Shown piece by piece: positions 45,507-53,496 of a stretch of DNA of 64,000 nt. The position numbers and the translations under genes were made by a program. Source of the DNA: Cryphonectria parasitica EP155 (lineage: Eukaryota; Ascomycota; Sordariomycetes; Diaporthales; Cryphonectriaceae); assembly GCF_011745365.1 (NCBI RefSeq), contig NW_024468916.1, positions 1,037,630-1,101,629 on the forward strand, read 5' to 3'. The stretch's first letter is position 1, and the number at the start of each line of letters is the position of its first letter. The notes under the pieces were generated by a model. It did not search any database. It worked only from the letters and a program-made list of their open reading frames with translations, and was not told the origin of the DNA.

Positions 45507-46765
45507 ATGGGTAAATCTTCCAAGGATAAGCGTGATGCATATTACCGGCTAGCAAAAGAGCAAGGCTGGCGCGCCAGGAGCGCATTCAAGCTGTTGCAAC
45601 TAGATGAAGGTAACCAAATCATCACTTCTAGCACACACGCCGCCAACAGAAACTGACCAAGCTGCCAACAGAGTTCGACCTCTTCAAGGATGTCACACGT
45701 GTGGTGGACCTCTGCGCCGCCCCGGGGAGTTGGTCGCAGGTATTGTCCCGGGTGCTGATCAAGGGTGAGAAGTTTGGCCGGTCGGCATGGCAGGACAAGG
45801 AGGCCCAGTTCCGCCAGCAGATGCTGCGTGTCTTTTCTCCGGAGAAGACCGCCGCCGTCGATGTTCAAGAGCTTTCAGTCCAAGGGAAGGATGGTGCACC
45901 AAAGCCTCGAGAGGATGTCAAGATCGTCGCCATTGACCTGCAGCCCATCAGTCCGCTGTCGGGCATCACCACTCTGCGCGCCGATATCACGCACCCTGCG
46001 ACCGTGCCGCTTCTTTTGAAGACGCTCGATCCAGAGTATGACCCCAGCAGCATGACCCAGCAGGCCTCTCACCCAGTCGACCTGGTGCTGAGCGATGGCG
46101 CACCGGACGTCACTGGTCTCCATGATCTGGACATCTACGTTCAGTCCCAGCTCCTCTTTGCCGCGCTCAACCTCGCCCTTTGCGTGTTAAAGCCAGGCGG
46201 AAAATTTGTGGCCAAGATTTTCAGGGGCAGGAATGTGGATGTGCTCTACGCACAGCTAAAGTTGTTCTTTGAGCGGGTAGTTGTTGCAAAGCCCAGGTCG
46301 TCACGAGCTAGCAGCATCGAGGCCTTCATCGTCTGCTTGAACTTCCAGCCGCCGCCTGGATTCATTGCAAGCTTGGACGAGCCGCTTGGCGTCGGTCAGA
46401 AACTGCCAGACATGATCAAAGAGAGAACGTCACAGCTACCAATCATTGCGAAAGCGACCATGCAAAGCCCAGTGACTGGTGCTTGGGACTGGACGCCCGA
46501 CAGTGGAGCTCAGCCCCGGGCGGACGGCGTCGTGGAGGTCGAGATCGAGGATGAGGTGGAAGCTCATAGGAGCGATGTTGGCTGGATCGCACCATTTATT
46601 GCCTGTGGAGATCTATCTGCCTTCGACTCTGACGCGTCTTACCAACTACCAGAAGACCATGTCACACTGGACCCTGTGCAGCCGCCCACAGCACCTCCAT
46701 ACAAACGAGCTCTCGAGATGCGTAGGGCAGCTGGAGGCGCATACGGCAAGACTGTAAGGAGCTGA
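45507..46765 (+). CDS. TRM7: tRNA (cytidine-32/guanosine-34) 2'-O-methyltransferase
   Basis: Exons 45507-45609 and 45672-46765 (62-bp intron, phase 1) give 398 residues of the FtsJ/RrmJ family. It opens [20 protein letters not shown], typical of TRM7. The SAM-binding motif is [15 protein letters not shown], and the K-D-K-E catalytic tetrad reads as Lys28 (SAFKLL), Asp176 (LVLSDGAPD), Lys216 (KFVAKIF) and Glu251 (SSIEAF). TRM7 methylates the anticodon loop of certain tRNAs in the cytosol with partner proteins not encoded here. Compared with yeast as remembered, there is a longer insertion after motif I (about residues 65-115) and a longer acidic/Pro-rich C-terminus. It is convergent with the GNAT gene, with only 80 bases between stop codons. 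Confidence 0.95.
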
Positions 46766-46845
46766 AGAGGGTCCGAGATTTGTCCACGCTGCTCATAGTC
46801 TGTGGAGGCCCCGACCCTTTCTGCTTTCCTGCAGTGGAGGCACCT

Positions 46846-47445
46846 TCAGTGGTTAGATCTAGGGCCCTTCTTCTCTAGCAGTCTCAAGTTCGGGTCCGAG
46901 TTCTCCTCGAAGAAGTCGACCGTCCCAAAGATCTTCTCATACAGCTTCCGGCTCTCTGGACTGCTCGAGAGGATCCACAAGGCTCGGAGATCTGGCCAGC
47001 TGTCCAAGACCTCGTTCAGGCACTTCATCAGGAACGTCCCTAGCCCTCTCTGCTGATGCTCCTTCAGCATGTACACGTCTGTCAAATAGCCGAATGTGAC
47101 ACGGTCGGTGATTAGTCTGGCGGCACCAATCATGGTACGCTTCTGAGAGTCTGCAACAGGGTCAATTGGACGAATCGAGAATAGACTGGCAACTTGACAA
47201 TGTGCAAGCCATCCAGTCCGGCCAGCAGCGGCTCGATATTGCTCACCTTGGACGTGGTACACGGCGAAGACCAAGCAGTTATCGACCATGGTCTTAAGGC
47301 GATCCTCGGAGAGGGCGGTAGCCCACCAGAGCATATCGGAGCCGAGGGCTGCATTCAGGGCTTGGAGGTCGAGTATGGTTGAGTCTGTCGAGCACATGTA
47401 TGTGGCATCTACACCATGATGCGTCCAACTGTGAGGGCCCGCCAT
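46846..47445 (-). CDS. GNAT-family N-acetyltransferase
   Basis: The stretch is open from end to end (199 codons), but I propose two exons, 47445-47247 and 47150-46846, 167 residues. The 96-base internal segment begins GTGAGC, ends GCAG and is a multiple of three. Removing it joins VYHVQ to SQKRTMIGAARLITD, giving the spacing usual in this small fungal GNAT family. The acetyl-CoA binding site is HQQRGLGTFLMKC (the Q/R-x-x-G-x-G/A loop), preceded by VTFGYLTDVYML. It resembles uncharacterised fungal acetyltransferases of the type CxGVYH…ARLITDxxTFAYLTDVYV. The substrate is unknown. If the intron is retained, a protein with a 32-residue insertion would result. Confidence 0.88.
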   Translation of the reverse strand: MAGPHSWTHHGVDATYMCSTDSTILDLQALNAALGSDMLWWATALSEDRLKTMVDNCLVFAVYHVQGEQYRAAAGRTGWLAHCQVASLFSIRPIDPVADSQKRTMIGAARLITDRVTFGYLTDVYMLKEHQQRGLGTFLMKCLNEVLDSWPDLRALWILSSSPESRKLYEKIFGTVDFFEENSDPNLRLLEKKGPRSNH

Positions 47446-47804
47446 TCTTTCTTCTTTCTTTCTTAGCGAGCTCTGGAATTATATCGCTAGGTGTATGGCT
47501 AGAACAAGACTATGTGTATCGCTCAACAAGTGGAATGTCAGAAGCATCAAGATCGAGTTTGATGGTTTAGAAGTAACTTGACAAGAATGATGACTATATC
47601 TGCTTGGCAGCGTGCGCAAATGAGCATTATTGAAATGCACCGACAGACGCCCTTCACCCCCCGTTGAGTCACCACATGGAAACCGCCTTCCGATCCCCAA
47701 CCCTAGAACCGTCAGGTTTACCAGCGATATCTAGCCGCTGTCGGAGCCGGTTGCTACGCCGTAATCTCAAGATGTAGCGCGGTCATCGGCCGCTCGACCC
47801 TTTC

Positions 47805-47839
47805 GTCGTCTCTGTTTCGTCGTCCTAGGCAGAGACGAC
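47805..47839. other. Perfect 10-bp inverted repeat (hairpin)
   Basis: GTCGTCTCTG at 47805-47814 pairs with CAGAGACGAC at 47830-47839 around a 15-base loop. It is not followed by a T run. It could be a protein-binding palindrome or RNA stem; the role is unknown. Confidence 0.6.
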
Positions 47840-48158
47840 CAAAGAGGTATACGCGCAATAGACGATCCGCCTAGACTTGGAACTTGAGTAGAAAGGCTCG
47901 ACTTGGCCCGGCCTCAGTTCGACATGTACCCGAACCCTGCCCGAGGCTCTTTAGTTAGTGTCCCGGCCCTTCAAAGATATATATGGACGACTCCGGATCG
48001 TGTCACTTGTCTGCTGTCTTTTTTTTATTGAACTAAGAACACATTCAACCAGGCCTTTGCTTCCCATTACAACAACTTCTACAAAACGGGATTAAAGCCA
48101 CCGCCAAATCATGAGTCAATGAGCAAAGCTTTATTTACGTCTTCAATCTTTCTCATAG

Positions 48159-48170
48159 AAAAAAAAAAAA

Positions 48171-48201
<31 letters not shown>
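48159..48201. repeat. Poly-A / poly-T homopolymer pair
   Basis: Twelve A, then GATCC, then 26 T. It could fold back on itself. The exact length is prone to sequencing error. Confidence 0.85.
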
Positions 48202-48995
48202 GTTTCAAAGTTTCGTCCATACATGTACACAAGTACTTCATGATGAAGTTGGAGCCCGGCTTGTCCTCCTCCTATAATGTTCATATATTTTTCCAGAATT
48301 CAATCACAGGCGATGGGCGATGCAAAATCCATCTCATGCTAGACACCTGCTGAATAGAGAATAGAAATACCTGATACTATGTACGCATGCCAATGTGATT
48401 AAATCTATGTCCCTTGTTCAGAAAGCAGACTATTCCATGGCCGTGCAGATTTTGAAGATGATCTCGCTATGATGAACATGTATACGCGACCTGGAGATAG
48501 CTTAGTTCTAATGATCATGTGTAGGTCATCATGTCCAAATTAAGTCAAACATCTCTTTCGTGCACGTACGTACATACTAAGTAGATTGCTCACAAACTAG
48601 GATCCCACCGTCTTGTTTTACGTGCGTACGGTATGGAAAGCCTGAAATAGCTGGGCACATGAGTGTACCAAAGTGCTCAAGTGGACATAAGCGCTTCATG
48701 TCGAGGTCATTGACATACACACCACCTAAAACACCTACTTAAACACATATCAATGCGAAAGAGCTAGGAACGGTCCGTCAAGAACCGGTTCAAAGGTGCT
48801 CAAAAAATCGATCGTCGGTCCTAGAGAGAAAGCTAAGACGGTGCCCTTGGGCAAACAAGAATAACTCCAGCTCAGAAAGGATATATAAAGGCAGACAATC
48901 TCCCTTGAGGAGGCCGTACTCTTCTGATCTTGTCTCTTCAACCGAAGCAAAAAGAAGAACACTCCACCTGTCTTTTCTTCCTGTGTCTTCTTGGA

Positions 48996-49099
48996 CCTTC
49001 TTGTCGTGCCTTCTTCTTGGATCTTCTTGTCGCGCCTTCTTGTCGCGCCTTCCTGTCCTGCCTTCCTGTCCTGCCTTCCTGTCCTGCCTTCTTGTTGTG
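48996..49099 (+). repeat. 13-bp tandem array in the leader of the proline-rich gene
   Basis: Units of the type CCTTCTTGTCGCG / CCTTCCTGTCCTG repeat head to tail: six in register at 49022-49099 and one earlier at 48996. The array ends 32 bases before the start codon at 49132. Because 13 is not a multiple of three and the unit has no forward stop, all three plus frames are open across it. Confidence 0.85.
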
Positions 49100-49131
49100 C
49101 CTTCTCGTTGCTCGGTGACCCGTCCGTCACC

Positions 49132-52053
49132 ATGAAGTTCTCTTTCTCGGTTTTTTTTCTTTCCTGGGCGCTGCTGCTGGCTGAGATCGCCGCAGCGGCG
49201 CCCGTCGCCTCCGGCATGGAGGTTAACCGCCCGCCACTTGTGGTGGGCTGCAGGTTCAGCTTTGTCCCGTTTCGCCCGGAGTGCCGTGCCAACAATGACA
49301 CATCCCCCACTGCCCCTCTGCCTGGTCCCGGTCTTGACTTTGGTTGCACCTGGGACGACAACCACCCGCGGCTTCCCAAGTGCCACTTTCACTGGGGGGG
49401 TTCACGCCCCAAGGCCCCGACGACAACCCCGACCCCCTCCACCACCAGCAGCCCCGTCGTCGTCAAGCCGACTGAGAGGCCGACTTCGTCGGAGCCGGAC
49501 GTGACAGTGACGACGACGACGACGGTTACTTGGGTCAGCTCGGAGCCCACCGCCCCGACATCGACGACGACAACGGTGGCTCAGCCCAGCCCGACCCCGA
49601 GCGACCGGTGGACGGCAACGCCGACCAATTCGGGGCCAATCGCTCCGACAACTGTGACGGCGACCGTGACGGCGACAGCGACGGTCCTTCCTGTTCCCGA
49701 GCCCAGCGACGGGTTAAGCTGGACGACGACCCGCCTTTCCTGGTGGCCCAGTCGCAGTTTGAATCCAACGACGACTTCACGGGCTTCCATTGAGCCGAGT
49801 AGCTGGTCGACGGTGACCCGACCTGGCTTGAAGCCCACCTCCTCTGGCTTCTTGCATTCCTCGTCCTCGTCTTTGGCTCCGTCCTTGTCCTCATCTTTGG
49901 CTTCACCCTCGACATCGGCTTCTTCTTCTCCTTTGCCTCCTTCTTCCTCTTCTTCCTCTCCTTCCTCTCCTTCCTCTCCTTCCTCTCCTTCCTCTCCTTC
50001 CTCTCCTTCCTCTCCTTCCTCTCCTTCCTCTCCTTCCTCTCCTTCCTCTCCTTCCTCTTCCTCGGACTTGGGGTCTCCCACCTCGCTGTCCTCCTCCTCC
50101 GTCTCCTCGTCGGTCAGGTCAAGGCCTACATCTCGCCCACCACCCAAAATGGATGGGCCAGGTCACGACGGCAAGAAGCCCGACGGGCCCAAGATGGACG
50201 GTCCGGGCCACGGTGGTACGGGGCCCGACAGGCCCAAGATGAACGACGGCGACCGCATCAGCCACGAGGACGACGATAGGAGAAAGAAGGATCTGGCCCT
50301 CGGGCTCGGCCTTGGTCTGGGAGGCGGCATCCCCGCCTTGGGCTTCTTCAGCTGGCTCGTCAAAAGTTTCACCGAGGCGCAGATTGACCGCTTGGTTGAG
50401 GCCATGCGTGAACTTGGTACCGACCTCAGATACCTGACGCCGCCTACCACTAGTTACGGTTCTGGGTCTCCTGGCAGTTCCTTGCCGGGGCAGCCGGGGC
50501 ATCTTGAGCTCCCTCCTTCGTTGATCCCGCCTCCGGAAGAGCTGCCCCCTAACGTTCTCCCTCCTGAGACCCCTATACAGGTTCCCTCCCCTGAGATCAT
50601 ACCTCCGGAGGTGCCTCAGGTTCCGCCTCCTGCAGTTCCACCTCCAGCAGTACCGCCACCAGTGGTCCCTCCTCCTCTGGTCCCTCCTCCTGTGGTCCCT
50701 CCTCCTGTGGTCCCTCCTCCTGTGGTCCCTCCGCCTGTGGTCCCTCCGCCTGTGACGCCTCCTTTGGTTCCTCCTCCAGCAGTACCGCCACCAGTGGTCC
50801 CTCCTCCTGTGGTCCCTCCTCCTGTGGTCCCTCCTCCTGTGGTCCCTCCTCCTGTGGTCCCTCCGCCTGTGGTCCCTCCTCCTGCGGTTCCTCCGCCTGT
50901 GACGCCTCCTTTGGTTCCACCTCCAGCAGTACCGCCACCAGTGGTCCCTCCTCCTCTGGTCCCTCCTCCTGTGGTCCCTCCTCCTGCGGTTCCTCCTCCT
51001 GTGGTCCCTCCTCCTGTGGTCCCTCCTCCTGTGGTCCCTCTGCCCGTGGTCCCGCCTGTGGTTCCTCCGCCTGTGGTTCCTCCGCCTGTCGTCCCTCCTC
51101 CTGTCGTTCCTCCTCCAGGTGTCCCTCCCCCTGAAGCCCCTCCTGGAATCCTTCCTCCTGAGACTCCGCCTCCTGGGTCTCCTCTTCCTGGGGTCTCTCC
51201 TCCTGGAACGCCTCCCCCTCTAGGTGTGCCTCCTCCAGGCGTTCCTCCTCCTGGGATTCCTCCTCCGCAGAGCAAGCCTGACCCTTCAAAGGGGAAGGGC
51301 ACGGGACCTGGCTCGGGACCTGGCTCGGGACCTGGGGAGCACAACCCAACGCCGGAACCTCCCACGACGAAGGAGCCATCGCAGGGAGACCCGTCGAAGA
51401 CCAATCCACCTAATGGAGAGCCTCCCAAGGAGCAGCCACCCAAGGAGCAGCCGCCCAAGGAACAACCTCCCAAGGAAGATCCCCCAAAGGAGGAGCAGCC
51501 TCAGCCACCCAAGGAGAAGCCTCAGCCTCCCAAGGAAGAGCCTCCCAAGGAAGAGCTTCCCAAGGAAGAGCCTCCCAAGGAAGGGCCTCCCACGGAAGAA
51601 CCTCCTAAAGAGCAGCCTCCTAATGAGCAGCGACCCCAGCCGCCCAAGGAGCAGCCACCCAAGGAGGAGCCCCCCAAGGAGGAGCAGCCCGAGCCGCTGC
51701 GACCCGATGACGTGCTCGAGGGCCTAAGCGAGACCGCCATCAACAAGATCGTGGAGGACACGCTGACGCACTTCAACCGCCACGCCGAGCCGATCCACAA
51801 GTCGCACTACCTCAAGGACCTCGAGCAGGACCCCCTCGGCCTACCGAGGGCGGTTGCTGCGCTCCAGCGCGCCCTGGGCCAGGTGGACGCGCAGCTGAGA
51901 GACCCGGCGTCTGTGGGCAAGTCGCTTGGGTACCCGACCTTGCGGCTGATGAGGATGGAGATGGGTGCTGTTGCGGGGTACTTGACGCGGTATATGGAGT
52001 TCAAGTGGAAGGGGGGTACGAGCCCGTGGAAGCCTGGGCGGTCTTTGATTTGA
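49132..52053 (+). CDS. Large modular proline-rich secreted or cell-surface protein
   Basis: Single exon, 973 residues from the ATG at 49132 (CACCATGAAG context). The frame is open 47 codons further upstream, but that part is the 13-bp repeat and would hide the signal peptide. Order of parts: signal peptide (about 1-22); a small head with four Cys (40, 51, 72, 84); a Thr/Ser-rich region (95-290) with a Ser-Ser-Pro array; an Asp/Gly/Lys/Met segment repeating PKMDGPGH; a hydrophobic glycine-rich segment (about 387-413, LALGLGLGLGGGIPALGFF); several dozen VPPPVVPPP units (about 496-710); a PPKEQ/PPKEE array (about 761-855); and a non-repetitive C-terminal domain of about 115 residues (DVLEGLSETAINKIVEDTL onwards). 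The design recalls plant extensins and fungal wall proteins, but I recognise no family. It could be wall-anchored, membrane-spanning or shed. Array lengths probably vary between strains. Confidence 0.85.
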   Translation: MKFSFSVFFLSWALLLAEIAAAAPVASGMEVNRPPLVVGCRFSFVPFRPECRANNDTSPTAPLPGPGLDFGCTWDDNHPRLPKCHFHWGGSRPKAPTTTPTPSTTSSPVVVKPTERPTSSEPDVTVTTTTTVTWVSSEPTAPTSTTTTVAQPSPTPSDRWTATPTNSGPIAPTTVTATVTATATVLPVPEPSDGLSWTTTRLSWWPSRSLNPTTTSRASIEPSSWSTVTRPGLKPTSSGFLHSSSSSLAPSLSSSLASPSTSASSSPLPPSSSSSSPSSPSSPSSPSSPSSPSSPSSPSSPSSPSSPSSSSDLGSPTSLSSSSVSSSVRSRPTSRPPPKMDGPGHDGKKPDGPKMDGPGHGGTGPDRPKMNDGDRISHEDDDRRKKDLALGLGLGLGGGIPALGFFSWLVKSFTEAQIDRLVEAMRELGTDLRYLTPPTTSYGSGSPGSSLPGQPGHLELPPSLIPPPEELPPNVLPPETPIQVPSPEIIPPEVPQVPPPAVPPPAVPPPVVPPPLVPPPVVPPPVVPPPVVPPPVVPPPVTPPLVPPPAVPPPVVPPPVVPPPVVPPPVVPPPVVPPPVVPPPAVPPPVTPPLVPPPAVPPPVVPPPLVPPPVVPPPAVPPPVVPPPVVPPPVVPLPVVPPVVPPPVVPPPVVPPPVVPPPGVPPPEAPPGILPPETPPPGSPLPGVSPPGTPPPLGVPPPGVPPPGIPPPQSKPDPSKGKGTGPGSGPGSGPGEHNPTPEPPTTKEPSQGDPSKTNPPNGEPPKEQPPKEQPPKEQPPKEDPPKEEQPQPPKEKPQPPKEEPPKEELPKEEPPKEGPPTEEPPKEQPPNEQRPQPPKEQPPKEEPPKEEQPEPLRPDDVLEGLSETAINKIVEDTLTHFNRHAEPIHKSHYLKDLEQDPLGLPRAVAALQRALGQVDAQLRDPASVGKSLGYPTLRLMRMEMGAVAGYLTRYMEFKWKGGTSPWKPGRSLI
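49954..50056 (+). repeat. 9-bp tandem array encoding Ser-Ser-Pro
   Basis: About a dozen near-perfect TCCTTCCTC units, in frame inside the proline-rich gene. Boundaries are approximate. Confidence 0.9.
50620..51260 (+). repeat. In-frame array encoding Val-Pro-Pro-Pro units
   Basis: Repeated CCTCCTGTGGTCCCT-type 15-mers and close variants encode VPPPV. A block of roughly 150-180 bases is itself duplicated (compare 50640-50780, 50775-50920 and 50930-51010), which points to segmental expansion. Boundaries are approximate. Confidence 0.9.
51415..51695 (+). repeat. In-frame array encoding Pro-Pro-Lys-Glu units
   Basis: CCCAAGGAGCAGCCA-type units encode PKEQP/PKEEP repeats in the proline-rich protein, giving an alternating charged polyproline-II-like rod. 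Confidence 0.9.
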
Positions 52054-53496
52054 GGGGTGTTTTGTGGGTGAAGTGTTTCTTGTAGATTTCTTTGAGGTTG
52101 AGCGACTTGGTATTTCATTGGTCTTGTTGGATGATAATGTTTACAGTGTGGTAGCTCCTTTCTTTGTTGGATTTTTGTCATGGTTTTTCTTGGGAAACGA
52201 AAAAGTTTTGGGCGTCTAGCAGATTGCGAGCGATGAATGGAGCTTTCGAGAATCCTATGTGCTGTGAAAGTTAAATTGACTTTGCGATTACTCTGTCAGT
52301 CAGTCAGCCTGGATGGTGTCCAGCAAGTGAGTGTGTTAGTGACAACTATCGAGGGTTGACGATGAGATCTGAGAGACGAGAGACGGTGACGAAACGTAGT
52401 GGCAAAGATGATCTATTCGGCGGCAGCAACTTTGTCGGGACGAAGACGCGGAAGGGCGAGATGCTCGAAACGGCGAAAGAAGACGATCTAGAGGAGTAAC
52501 ATCATGATGATGATGATGATGATGCCTCAAAACATAAAAATGTGGCAAGCCCTGTGTTGGGCAGGCTGAAGAGCAATCTTAAACGCGACATTGCAGACAC
52601 CTCTATCTAAACGGGGGGTATCTGCTCCAAAACGAAAAGCATGAGTGCAAAAGTTATGTACACAGTGAGTGAGTGTGAGTGTTACCAGTGACCCAGCCAT
52701 GATGTTCACTGATCATCAACATCCAGAAAGAGGGATATGTAGAAGAAAAGAACGAAGGTCAAAAGGAAAAGACGTAAATCTCCATCCATCATGATATCTA
52801 TACATCCACAACCAAGGAAAAGAGACAGAGAAAAGAAAAGAAGAGACGAGGGGAAAAAAATAAGAAACGAGGCAAAAGAAATGCCCGCTGAGATCCGTCG
52901 TCCAAGCATAACCTTACACACATACAAAGAGGATCGATCGATCATGAACACGCCCCGGGTGTTCCTTGACATGAACCTTTTTCTTTCATCATCCAGACCG
53001 ACCCGATGGGAACCGACACGTGGTACGAGGGAGCAGCTGCGAGGCCATGACTGGTGGTGACCATGCAGGCCCCGTTCCTCTTACTTAAGAGAAACTCTGC
53101 CGCTGGTTGTTTGTGGTGAGGAGTTGGACACCCCCCCCCCCGGCCGTCTTTTCAGCCTGCGGCCCGGGGCTGCCCTTGGGCGGTTCTACCACCCCCCCCC
53201 CTTCCCCATCCGAACGAACCCATTATACACCTTAAGCACGTCATATGTCGCGAAACATGACCCTACGAGATGCCATATGCCTTGCTTTGATGCTTATTTT
53301 TCGGACCGTCCTCCTCTTCTAGGCCGTTCCTCACCTCAGATACCATTATTCTTCTTCTTTTTTTCTTCCTCCTTTCTTTTTTTCCCCCATCTTTGCTCTG
53401 TCTCCACCCCTCCATCGTCACGTTCGATAAAACTTCCTCTGAATATGTACATCGAAATCGTAGTGGGCCATGCAACAAGACACATGGGTTCGCGCC
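52054..53496. other. Convergent intergenic region
   Basis: This 1.4 kb lies between the 3' ends of the proline-rich gene and the TamA-like gene. It contains an ATG/ATC trinucleotide run (about 52501-52523), C runs near 53132 and 53193, and a T/C-rich tract at about 53341-53400. No gene is supported. Confidence 0.5.

Larger units (their letters stand above)
47446..49131. other. Intergenic region with promoter-like sequence, hairpin, poly-A/T tract and a repeat leader
   Basis: A perfect 10-bp inverted repeat lies at 47805-47839. From about 47975 to 48115 the plus strand looks like a promoter and leader (ATATATGG, a T-rich tract, then an A/C-rich leader), but the first ATG (48112) is followed by a stop after three codons. 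A run of 12 A (48159-48170) is followed by 26 T (48176-48201). The last 135 bases are a 13-bp repeat array leading to the proline-rich gene. No other gene is seen. Confidence 0.5.

Noticed and set aside
49581..50147. Glu/Gly-rich antisense frame
   Set aside because: Mirror of the Ser-Ser-Pro array in the proline-rich gene.
50616..51473. Gly/Thr-rich 285-codon antisense frame
   Set aside because: Exact mirror of the VPPP repeat array. The sense frame is longer, has a signal peptide and non-repetitive ends.
49954..51695. Regular direct repeats that could suggest a CRISPR-like array
   Set aside because: The repeats are contiguous or codon-periodic, have no unique spacers and lie in frame in a coding sequence of a eukaryote.
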